Assembly: GCA_030705725.1 (NCBI GenBank)
Contig: JAUZPW010000137.1
Span: 1 to 5,142, forward strand
Reading direction: 5' to 3'
Source of the DNA: Bacillota bacterium
GTDB lineage: Bacteria > Bacillota > Clostridia > Oscillospirales > Butyricicoccaceae
Length of the DNA: 5,142 nt
The notes beneath the pieces were generated by a model. That model saw only the letters and a list, made by a program, of their open reading frames with translations, had not been told where the DNA came from and ran no database searches. Position numbers and translations under genes: made by a program. Positions 1 through 5,134 of this stretch are shown here, piece by piece. How positions within the stretch are numbered: the stretch's first letter is position 1; every line of letters begins with the position of its first letter.

Positions 1-113
1 ACTATAAGCGCGAGCGGGAGCATTTGCTCAAGAAGCGAAAGCGCCAGCGAGAGCGCGGTCAGAACCGAGAGAACGGCAATTTTCCGGGCCGTTACCGTTT
101 TGTTTTCTTTCAT
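1..113 (-). CDS. Gx transporter family protein (HepS-I-like), N-terminal fragment
   Basis: Only the first 37 codons are present; the gene continues beyond the left edge. The ATG at 113-111 overlaps the TGA stop of the upstream NusG-domain-II gene by one base (TGATG), which implies translational coupling. The fragment begins MKENKTVTARKIAVLSVLTA and continues as a hydrophobic helix with a Leu-Glu-Gln-Met-Leu-Pro stretch. A charged lead, a hydrophobic helix and a Leu-Glu-x-x-Leu-Pro motif are typical of the start of Gx transporter proteins, a membrane family formerly annotated as heptaprenyl diphosphate synthase component I. These genes often follow a NusG-domain-II gene in Clostridia. The transported substrate is not known to me and the family call rests largely on this neighbour and the short N-terminus. 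Confidence 0.7.
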   Translation of the reverse strand, partial: MKENKTVTARKIAVLSVLTALSLALSLLEQMLPLALI

Positions 114-490
114 CAGTTCACCACCGCGTCCAGTCCGCTTTTGCTTTCGCCCTTGAGCCTTATGACGAGGCGGGAGGGAAGGCAGACTATGCTTTGGCCG
201 GGCCGGCTGATAAAGCCCGTGCGGACGCAGACCTTATCGGGGCAATCGGCGGACTGGACGCGGATCTTTCCGTTTTCCGCCAGCACGACGTCAGTGTAGC
301 CGAGGTTTGAAAAGCTGAGCTTCAAGGGGTCTTTCAATCCGCTCAGAACAATTTTGTTCTTTACTTTCCCATCGACGGTGATAACGGCCGTTACGTTTTG
401 CGACGGCATGCGGAGGAATATGACGAAAAGGGCGGCCGATATAAAAAGCACCGCTGCCGTGAGAATAACATCGCCTTTTTTTAGCCGCAT
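113..490 (-). CDS. NusG domain II-containing membrane-anchored protein
   Basis: A 125-residue protein with a short positive N-terminus (MRLKKGD), one hydrophobic helix at about residues 8-27, and an extracytoplasmic beta-rich domain from about residue 32. The C-terminal half carries the family signature: Asp-Cys-Pro-Asp-Lys-x-Cys-Val (Cys83, Cys88), then Gly-x-Ile, then Ile-Val-Cys-Leu-Pro (Cys103) and a Leu-Val-Ile-x-Leu-x-Gly end. This identifies the stand-alone NusG domain II family, which resembles the extra domain in some NusG proteins but lacks the NGN and KOW domains, so it should not be called a transcription factor. The exact function is unknown. The ATG at 490 is preceded by a modest GTGAGG ribosome site 7 bases upstream. 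The gene follows a hairpin terminator after recR and is coupled to the Gx transporter gene downstream. Confidence 0.85.
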   Translation of the reverse strand: MRLKKGDVILTAAVLFISAALFVIFLRMPSQNVTAVITVDGKVKNKIVLSGLKDPLKLSFSNLGYTDVVLAENGKIRVQSADCPDKVCVRTGFISRPGQSIVCLPSRLVIRLKGESKSGLDAVVN

Positions 491-510
491 CTTATCGCCT
501 CACGTTAAAC

Positions 511-544
511 TATTAAAATGCCGGCTTAAGCAAATAAGCCGGCA
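511..544 (-). terminator. Probable intrinsic terminator after recR
   Basis: A perfect 10-bp inverted repeat (519-528 with 535-544, arms TGCCGGCTTA and TAAGCCGGCA) surrounds a 6-base loop. On the minus strand it is followed by TTTTAATA (518-511). It begins 11 bases after the recR stop and ends about 20 bases before the next start codon. The GC-rich stem and T-rich tail fit Rho-independent termination of the dnaX-ybaB-recR transcript. The T tract is short, so read-through is likely. On the plus strand the tail is not T-rich enough to terminate well. Confidence 0.65.
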
Positions 545-554
545 GTCTTTTCCC

Positions 555-1154
555 TTATATCTCGCGGCGGCCTTCGAGCGCGCGGCCTAAAGTGACCTCA
601 TCCGCAAATTCCAGATGGCCGCCGACGGGAACGCCGTAAGCGAGCCTAGTTATTTTGACGCCGAACGGCTTTAAGAGCCTTGAAATATACATTGCGGTAG
701 CTTCGCCCTCGGTGTCGGGGTTAGTCGCCATTATTATCTCCGAAACATCGTCCTCGGACGCGCGAAGCACGAGCTCGCGGATCCTGAGGTCGTCCGGCCC
801 GATATGATTTAGCGGAGATATGGCGCCGTGAAGCACATGGTAAAGGCCGCTAAACTCCCTGGTGCGCTCGAGCGCGACTACATCCTTCGGGTCGGTCACG
901 ACGCAGATTATGCTTTTGTCGCGCGACGGGTCGGAGCATATGGGACAGATTTCGGAATCGGTCAGATTCTGACAGATTTTGCAGGTAAACACGGTATTTT
1001 TTGCGTCGGTTATGGCCGCGGCAAATTCCTCCGCATCCTCCCTGGGCAGCGACAGCAGATAAAATGCGAGCCGCTGAGCCGTTTTATGGCCTATTCCGGG
1101 CAAACGTTCAAATTGTTCGATCAAACGCTCGACAGGCGGCGCGAAAAATTTCAT
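555..1154 (-). CDS. recR: Recombination mediator protein RecR
   Basis: A 199-residue protein, the usual RecR length. RecR works with RecO (and RecF) to load RecA on SSB-coated single-stranded DNA at gaps and stalled forks. Domains in order: a helix-hairpin-helix with LPGIGHKTAQRLAF (about 18-31); a four-cysteine zinc site at Cys58, Cys61, Cys70 and Cys73; a TOPRIM domain from about 81 to 175 with ICVVTDPKDVVALE and the acidic ATNPDTEGEATA motif; and a C-terminal segment with the family's LAYGVPVGGHLEFADEVTL signature (split here as LAYGVPVGG then HLEFADEVTL). All metal-binding cysteines are intact. The ATG at 1154 has an AAAGGAA ribosome site 6 bases upstream. The gene starts 22 bp after the ybaB stop, continuing the dnaX-ybaB-recR order widely seen in bacteria, and is followed by a hairpin terminator. 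Confidence 0.98.
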   Translation of the reverse strand: MKFFAPPVERLIEQFERLPGIGHKTAQRLAFYLLSLPREDAEEFAAAITDAKNTVFTCKICQNLTDSEICPICSDPSRDKSIICVVTDPKDVVALERTREFSGLYHVLHGAISPLNHIGPDDLRIRELVLRASEDDVSEIIMATNPDTEGEATAMYISRLLKPFGVKITRLAYGVPVGGHLEFADEVTLGRALEGRREI

Positions 1155-1176
1155 TTTATTTTCCTTTCAGCGCCGG

Positions 1177-1515
1177 TTAAAAAAGTCCGGGAGGAAGCCC
1201 CATGCCGCCGGTCAGGTTTTTCATTTCATTCGCGACAGCCTCGGCCGCTTCTTTAAGCGCTTCGTTCACGGCGGCGACTATCAGGTCCTGGAGCATTTCG
1301 ACGTCGTCGGGGTCCACCGCCTCGGGCTTGATGCTGAGCGAGACGAGAGACTGGCCTTTGACGGTCGCCGTGACGGCTCCGCCGCCTACCGCCGAAGTGA
1401 ATTCACGTTCCTGAAGCTCGGCCTGCTTTACAGCCATTTCCTGCTGAAGCTTCTGCGCCTGTTTCATAAGGTTGCCCATATTCATGTTCATTCCGCCAAA
1501 ATTGCCGGGTTTCAT
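1177..1515 (-). CDS. ybaB: YbaB/EbfC family nucleoid-associated protein
   Basis: A 112-residue protein of the small dimeric YbaB/EbfC DNA-binding family. The N-terminal low-complexity start (MKPGNFGGMNMNMGNLMKQA) leads into a helix with Gln-Lys-Leu-Gln-Gln-Glu-Met, then Gly-Gly-Gly-Ala-Val-Thr-Ala-Thr-Val-Lys-Gly, the strand pattern of the family, then VDPDDVEMLQDLIVAAVNEA and a Gly/Pro-rich C-terminal tail. Known members bind DNA without strong sequence specificity as tweezers-like dimers; the link to RecR-type repair is inferred from gene order. Several Met codons lie near the start (1, 9, 11, 13, 17). I chose the first because AGGAGGAA lies just upstream (1521-1528), with 7 bases between GGAGG and ATG. 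It sits 20 bp after dnaX and 22 bp before recR. Confidence 0.95.
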   Translation of the reverse strand: MKPGNFGGMNMNMGNLMKQAQKLQQEMAVKQAELQEREFTSAVGGGAVTATVKGQSLVSLSIKPEAVDPDDVEMLQDLIVAAVNEALKEAAEAVANEMKNLTGGMGLPPGLF

Positions 1516-1535
1516 CGATATTCCTCCTGAAAGAG

Positions 1536-3071
1536 TTATTTTATCTCAAGGTTTACTCCGCCCAGGCGGGCGTTTTTTATCAGTTCCTGACGGGGGTCGA
1601 TCGGCTGCGCGTCTCTCTGCGCGGTTATCAGAACGCTGAAATCCTCATGGTACAAAGCCTTCGCCGCTTCCTGGATAGCGGATTTGACCTTTACGTGGTT
1701 TACGAAGTCGATAGCTTCGGGCTCGACCGTGATTTCTATTTTATTGCCCGAAAAACCCGCCTGCGCGAGATTCAGGTGCGCGAACACCGAGGGAGTGACC
1801 TTTGTTGCAAGCTTCGAAACGAGAAGATCCCAGTCGCGCCCGGATTCGGCGGTCTCATTCTTGGGAGGCTCGGGCTTTTTATCCTTTTTGGGAGCGGGGG
1901 AGGGGCTAAGCGGCGGCGCTGAGTACGGCTGCGCGGCCGGCACTGAGGGCGCGGACAACGCGGGCGACGCTGAAACCGCCGTGTTTTCCTGAAAAGCGCA
2001 AAGGCGAATAAAACACATTTCGGCATCCGTCGCGCGGCTGCCGCTTTTTTGCACACGGGAAAGCGCGTCGCTGAAAGCGCCCGAGATATAAAGCAGCCGC
2101 TCCAGGCTCATACGCTCCGCTATCGGAGCAAGGTCCGACATTTCATAGGACGGACTAATAAGTCCACCCGATTTTTGAGGGGCAAGCTTGATTATAAGCA
2201 GGTCTCGGAAAATTGCCAGCAGCTCATCGAACAACGAAGGTATATTGACCCCGGCCTTATAAAGGCCGTAGAAGATTTCAAGCACGGAAGGCAGGTCAGA
2301 CACGGCTAAGCCGTTTACAAGCCCGAGAACGGACGCCTTATCGGCAAGGCCCAAAACAGAGGAAAGCCGTTCGGATGTCAGCGGTTCTGCGCCTGATATG
2401 CAGCGGTCGAAGATCGATATTGCGTCGCGCATCGATCCGTCGGCGAAACGCGCGATTTTAGAAGCGGCGTCGGGACAGAGCTTAATGCCTTCACCGTCGG
2501 CGATTTTCATAAGCCTTGCGGATATATCCTCGGGGCGGACGCGCACAAAATCAAAGCGCTGGCATCTTGAAAGGATCGTTGCCGGCACTTTTTGAATTTC
2601 CGTTGTCGCAAGAATAAACAAAACATGCTCGGGAGGCTCTTCAAGCGTTTTTAGCAAAGCGTTGAAAGCCCCGGCGGAGAGCATATGCACTTCGTCGATT
2701 ATATAGACGCGCTTTTTTACGGAAGCGGGAGTATAGACGACTTCGTCGCGGATGTCGCGGATATTATCGACGCCGTTATTCGACGCGGCGTCTATTTCAA
2801 GAACATCAAGTATGCTTCCCGACAAAATCCCCTTGCAGGAAGGACATTCGTTGCACGGGTCGCCGTTCTGCGGGTTTTCACAGTTTACGGCGCGGGACAG
2901 AATCTTAGCGCAGGTAGTTTTTCCCGTGCCCCTTGTTCCGGTGAAAAGATAGGCGTGGGACAAATGATTTGTCTCAACCTGATGCTTAAGCGTTTGAGTT
3001 ACATGTTCCTGGGATGATACGTCCGAAAAAACAAGAGGACGCCATTTCCTGTACAGCGCCTGATATGCCAT
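1536..3071 (-). CDS. dnaX: DNA polymerase III subunit gamma/tau (clamp loader ATPase)
   Basis: A 511-residue clamp-loader ATPase that loads the sliding clamp and joins polymerase cores at the fork. Numbering from the ATG at 3071, it shows the canonical start MAYQALYRKWRP, Walker A GTRGTGKT (45-52), zinc cysteines 64, 73, 76 and 79, Walker B IIDEVH (124-129), sensor-1 ATTE (155-158) and the Ser-Arg-Cys arginine-finger motif (168-170). These positions match E. coli DnaX, which favours this ATG over the TTG one codon upstream (3074). The TTG has a better distance from the GGGAGG site, so it remains possible. The collar domain covers about 230-370, followed by a Pro/Ala/Ser/Lys-rich linker (about 370-415) and a C-terminal domain of about 100 residues. 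It is shorter than E. coli tau (643). The gene lies directly after the SRP RNA and before ybaB and recR. Confidence 0.97.
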   Translation of the reverse strand: MAYQALYRKWRPLVFSDVSSQEHVTQTLKHQVETNHLSHAYLFTGTRGTGKTTCAKILSRAVNCENPQNGDPCNECPSCKGILSGSILDVLEIDAASNNGVDNIRDIRDEVVYTPASVKKRVYIIDEVHMLSAGAFNALLKTLEEPPEHVLFILATTEIQKVPATILSRCQRFDFVRVRPEDISARLMKIADGEGIKLCPDAASKIARFADGSMRDAISIFDRCISGAEPLTSERLSSVLGLADKASVLGLVNGLAVSDLPSVLEIFYGLYKAGVNIPSLFDELLAIFRDLLIIKLAPQKSGGLISPSYEMSDLAPIAERMSLERLLYISGAFSDALSRVQKSGSRATDAEMCFIRLCAFQENTAVSASPALSAPSVPAAQPYSAPPLSPSPAPKKDKKPEPPKNETAESGRDWDLLVSKLATKVTPSVFAHLNLAQAGFSGNKIEITVEPEAIDFVNHVKVKSAIQEAAKALYHEDFSVLITAQRDAQPIDPRQELIKNARLGGVNLEIK

Positions 3072-3081
3072 CAAACATTAT

Positions 3082-3087
3082 CCTCCC
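3082..3087 (-). promoter_or_regulatory. dnaX ribosome binding site
   Basis: GGGAGG on the minus strand lies 7 bases before a TTG (3074) and 10 bases before the ATG (3071). An out-of-frame ATG at 3078 lies between. The site therefore leaves the first codon open by one residue. It sits only about 15 bases after the closing helix of the SRP RNA, so processing of that RNA could affect access to this site (inference). Confidence 0.8.
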
Positions 3088-3102
3088 TTTTTAAACAATA
3101 GA

Positions 3103-3402
3103 ATACGACGCCCGGCAGGGCCGCACACCGTCCTTCGAAACACCGATACGCCCGTAACCCGGGCAGCCGGCTCAAAACCGCTAGACCCGAGGCACACAAA
3201 AGAACCGCTTAATGCTGCTCGGTTCCCCGCCTGACATGGTTCACGGGTTTTTGTTGCGCGGGATCGGCTTATCATCACTGCTTGCCCGGATCCGACAGCA
3301 CACCGGTGGGCCTCATTGACGGAATTCGCTCCTGCTATAGCGGACTTCAGGTACAGAGAACCGCTGACTCCCCAACTAGCGCGGCCCTGCCGGACGCCGC
3401 AT
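3103..3402 (-). ncRNA. ffs: Signal recognition particle RNA, large bacterial type (scRNA)
   Basis: This RNA, with Ffh, forms the particle that targets nascent membrane proteins to the membrane. The SRP domain is clear on the minus strand around 3214-3245: GAACCATGTCAGG, a GGAA tetraloop (3226-3223), then GAGCAGCATTAAG. The 5' Alu-like domain resembles the B. subtilis scRNA: TTGGGGAG, GTACCTGAAGTCCGC and TAGCAGG occur between about 3376 and 3320. The two ends pair: 3381-3393 is perfectly complementary to 3112-3124 (13 bp) and the helix extends with G-U pairs to about 3402/3103. Ends were set from this helix and are approximate; the mature RNA may be shorter. Location before dnaX is the standard Firmicute arrangement. 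The tetraloop-closing pairs are CGG/CCG instead of the UCC/GGA of E. coli. Confidence 0.95.
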
Positions 3403-3423
3403 ATTCTATATGGTAACTTAGTT

Positions 3424-3452
3424 ATTATAATATATACCCGGGATTTAATCAA
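3424..3452 (-). promoter_or_regulatory. Sigma-A-type promoter for SRP RNA (and probably dnaX-ybaB-recR)
   Basis: On the minus strand TTGATT (3452-3447) and a perfect TATAAT (3429-3424) are separated by 17 bases. The predicted start is near 3417, about 15 bases before the first paired base of the SRP RNA, as expected for a trimmed precursor. No separate promoter is evident between the SRP RNA and dnaX, so this site probably drives both by read-through (inference). Confidence 0.75.
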
Positions 3453-3469
3453 TAATATTTGCTTACCAG

Positions 3470-3498
3470 TTGACAAGAGACGCATCTTATTGTATTTT
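3470..3498 (+). promoter_or_regulatory. Plus-strand promoter towards the tRNA-Ser copies
   Basis: A perfect TTGACA (3470-3475) and TATTTT (3493-3498, four of six consensus bases) are separated by 17 bases. Predicted start is near 3505. It is divergent from the SRP RNA promoter, with 17 bp between the two -35 boxes. I see no clear promoter immediately before the intact tRNA-Ser; TATATA at 3771-3776 is too close to its 5' end. This site may therefore drive both the truncated copy and the intact tRNA (inference). Confidence 0.5.
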
Positions 3499-3591
3499 AA
3501 TAAGTGCGGAACTTTAAGAATCAGGGAAGCGGGATCAGCGGGGCTTGCCCGAAACGATGATTTTGAGTCCTCGCAAAGCTAAATTTAACAT

Positions 3592-3640
3592 GGAAGAGTA
3601 TCGAAGTGGTCGCAACGGCCCTGACTCGAAAGTCGGGCGC
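3592..3640 (+). pseudogene. Degenerate tRNA-Ser, 5' half only
   Basis: The first 26 bases match the intact tRNA-Ser at 3778 with one mismatch, including an exact 20-base repeat (3598-3617 and 3784-3803). The anticodon-loop sequence CTCGAAA is also present at 3625-3631. The anticodon stem is abnormal: it pairs properly only with an 8-base loop or a bulge. After about 3640 the similarity ends: no good variable arm, no T arm with TTCGAAT, and no CCA. A CTTTTCC at 3681-3687 could pair with the 5' GGAAGAG (one G-U), giving a roughly tRNA-Ser-sized span, but the part between does not fold as a T arm. I read this as a broken tRNA-Ser gene. A non-functional remnant of an attachment event is the main alternative. 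Confidence 0.65.
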
Positions 3641-3777
3641 CCATTGAACCGCCTCCAGACAGGAATCCAGATTCTACAGCCTTTTCCGGGGATGCCCGGC
3701 AAGTTCCTTTTGAAAAGTTCTCACCGTCAGTTCTCACTTTTGTCCGGGAGCTGATTTGAAGAGCTGAAAATATATAC
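3641..3777. other. Intergenic stretch between the tRNA-Ser copies
   Basis: No protein gene is supported here. Visible structure: a short hairpin CCGGG-GATG-CCCGG (3686-3699), the small palindrome CTTTTGAAAAG near 3706-3716, a 9-base direct repeat AGTTCTCAC at 3716-3724 and 3729-3737, and GAGCTGA twice (3748-3754, 3761-3767). None of these points to a known element. The stretch replaces the expected 3' half of the upstream tRNA-Ser copy and may be degraded foreign DNA or simple decay. The 3499-3591 segment before it also lacks a recognisable gene; it has only a small hairpin with arms CGGG and CCCG (3539-3551). Confidence 0.4.
3716..3737. repeat. Short direct repeat, two copies of AGTTCTCAC
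   Basis: Two exact 9-base copies start 13 bases apart (3716 and 3729). They lie between the broken and intact tRNA-Ser genes. Their role is unknown; they could be remnants of slippage or protein-binding half-sites, and chance is not excluded. Confidence 0.4.
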
Positions 3778-3866
3778 GGAAGCGTATCGAAGTGGTCGCA
3801 ACGAGCCGCACTCGAAATGCGGTTGTCCGCAAGGGCACGTGAGTTCGAATCTCACCGCTTCCGCCA
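3778..3866 (+). tRNA. tRNA-Ser (anticodon CGA)
   Basis: A complete class II tRNA that reads UCG serine codons. Acceptor stem GGAAGCG pairs with CGCTTCC (3856-3862), followed by discriminator G and an encoded CCA (3864-3866). The D stem is TCG/CGA with the conserved AGTGGT loop. The anticodon stem CCGCA/TGCGG holds the loop CTCGAAA with CGA at 3813-3815. The long variable arm TGTCC-GCAA-GGGCA marks it as a serine tRNA. The T arm is GTGAG-TTCGAAT-CTCAC. A strong terminator follows 5 bases later and a tyrosine integrase gene converges on it from the right, so its 3' end is a good candidate integration site. Confidence 0.97.
3841..3866 (+). other. Candidate integrase attachment site (tRNA-Ser 3' end)
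   Basis: The T arm, acceptor 3' strand and CCA of tRNA-Ser(CGA) lie 102 bp from the stop codon of a tyrosine integrase. Many such integrases recombine at tRNA 3' ends and restore the gene. The second copy of the core, which would prove it, must lie outside the window to the right. The assignment and the limits are inference. Confidence 0.35.
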
Positions 3867-3871
3867 AACTT

Positions 3872-3905
3872 AAAGCCTGCAAAGCATTGATTTTGCAGGC
3901 TTTTT
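3872..3905 (+). terminator. Intrinsic terminator after tRNA-Ser
   Basis: A perfect 12-bp inverted repeat, AAAGCCTGCAAA (3872-3883) with TTTGCAGGCTTT (3892-3903), encloses an 8-base loop and runs into five T residues (3901-3905). It starts 5 bases after the CCA. It lies between converging genes. On the minus strand its tail is TTTAAGTTT, so it may also weakly end integrase transcription. An alternative 8-bp pairing (3891-3898 with 3907-3914) overlaps it. Confidence 0.85.
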
Positions 3906-3968
3906 GCTGCAAAAATCACTCGGAAAAAATATGAGATTCAGGCTCGTTTTCCTCACTTTCACCGCTCG

Positions 3969-5129
3969 TTACATCAGCCCGTCCAGATGCACACCTGCCA
4001 TCAGCGCTTCCGCGCTGGATATCTTTGAACTGTAATCCAGATGTGCATAAATATTGGCTGTGGTTGAAAAATCGCTGTGACCCAACCACTCCTGAATCTG
4101 CTTCATGGGCACGTTGTTTCTCAGAAGCATGCTCGCGCAGCTGTGGCGAAGGTCGTGAAAGCGGATTTTGCGCAGATTGTTTCTTTTCAGCACTTTTTGA
4201 AACGTGTCCGTGATATAGCTCGGCTTGGTGAGATCGCCCATTTCATTCACGCAGACATACCCCATATAATCTTTGCCGTAAGAATTGCCGCACAGCTTCT
4301 GGTTTTCCTCCTGCTGCTGTTTGATTGCCATCAGCTTCTCACGAAACTGTGGCACCAGCGGGAGCGTCCGCATGCTGGATTTCGTCTTCGTGGAATCCGA
4401 CTGCACAAAAATCTGCTTGCCGTCGATGCAGCATTCGACGACGGTGTGCCGGATGGTGAGGATGTTCTTCGCAAAGTCGATGGCATCCCACTTCAGTCCG
4501 AGCACCTCGCTTCTGCGCAGACCGTAAAACGCGCCCAGGAAAACCGGAAGTTCCAGTCTTGTGCCCTTGACGGCCTCAAAGAGCTTATCCATCTCTTCGC
4601 TGTCGTAAAAGCTGCCGGTGAAACGTTCCTTTCTGGGGCGTTCGATTTTGTCCGCGGGGTTTGACGGGATCAGGTCTGTTTTGAACGCGTATTTCAGCGC
4701 CTTATGAATGACAACGTTATAATGGAGCACGGAGCTTGCCTTTACCCGCTTGAGCTCCTCCATGTAGTAGTTCTGGATGTCCATCGGTTTCAGGCCGGAA
4801 AGCGTTATTTTCTTCTTTCTGAAATATGGACCGATAATGCGTTTAACCATATTCGAGTAGGAAGAATACGTCGACAGTTGGACGGCCGGCTTGTTGATTT
4901 CCAGCCATTTCTCCAGAAAATCGGCAAACAGCATATCCTTTTCGACAGGCGCGGTTTCCGGTACGAAATTCCGTCTGGCCTCCATCAGCATCTCTTCAGC
5001 CCGTTTCTTATTGCCTTTGACATGCAGCTTGGTAGGTATCCATTTGTGCTTATATACCCCTTCCCAGGTGGCATATTGAAGTACGATATAGTATAAACCT
5101 TTCTTTTCTGTCAGGTGTCCTGCTACCAT
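3969..5129 (-). CDS. int: Tyrosine recombinase/integrase of an integrative element
   Basis: A 386-residue phage/ICE-type integrase that cuts and rejoins DNA through a phosphotyrosine link. Three parts are visible: an N-terminal arm-site binding region (about 1-60, with GLYYIVLQY and WEGVYKHKWIPTKL), a SAM-like core-binding domain (about 65-150) and the catalytic domain (about 172-370). All catalytic residues are present: Arg205 in GLRRSE, Lys248 or Lys250 in STKTKSSMRTLPL, His325 and Arg328 in HDLRHS, His351 in LGHSDFSTT and Tyr361 in NIYAHL. The length is normal and the frame is open, so the enzyme looks functional. ATG at 5129 follows AGGAGGAG with 7 bases between GGAGG and ATG. The gene points at tRNA-Ser(CGA), 102 bp away. 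Xis, regulators and cargo would lie past the right edge; prophage versus ICE or other island cannot be decided here. Confidence 0.96.
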   Translation of the reverse strand: MVAGHLTEKKGLYYIVLQYATWEGVYKHKWIPTKLHVKGNKKRAEEMLMEARRNFVPETAPVEKDMLFADFLEKWLEINKPAVQLSTYSSYSNMVKRIIGPYFRKKKITLSGLKPMDIQNYYMEELKRVKASSVLHYNVVIHKALKYAFKTDLIPSNPADKIERPRKERFTGSFYDSEEMDKLFEAVKGTRLELPVFLGAFYGLRRSEVLGLKWDAIDFAKNILTIRHTVVECCIDGKQIFVQSDSTKTKSSMRTLPLVPQFREKLMAIKQQQEENQKLCGNSYGKDYMGYVCVNEMGDLTKPSYITDTFQKVLKRNNLRKIRFHDLRHSCASMLLRNNVPMKQIQEWLGHSDFSTTANIYAHLDYSSKISSAEALMAGVHLDGLM

Positions 5130-5134
5130 AAAAA

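Noticed and set aside
828..1256. A 142-residue plus-strand open frame
   Set aside because: It is opposite recR and the end of ybaB, both firmly identified, and has no domain features.
3078..3485. A 135-residue minus-strand open frame upstream of dnaX
   Set aside because: It lies across the SRP RNA and its promoter; its sequence is explained by the RNA structure and it has no recognisable domain.
3499..3591. A possible third tRNA remnant (TTTTGAGTCC resembling a T arm)
   Set aside because: The flanking bases do not form a T stem and no acceptor or anticodon arm could be found.
3545..3754. A 69-residue plus-strand open frame
   Set aside because: It runs through the broken tRNA-Ser copy; the only recognisable similarity is that tRNA sequence read as protein.
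3727..3919. Two overlapping minus-strand open frames of 61 residues each
   Set aside because: They are antisense to tRNA-Ser and its terminator, a well-known source of spurious protein predictions.
4077..4664. A 195-residue plus-strand open frame
   Set aside because: It is the antisense shadow of the integrase, which has all catalytic residues in the other frame.
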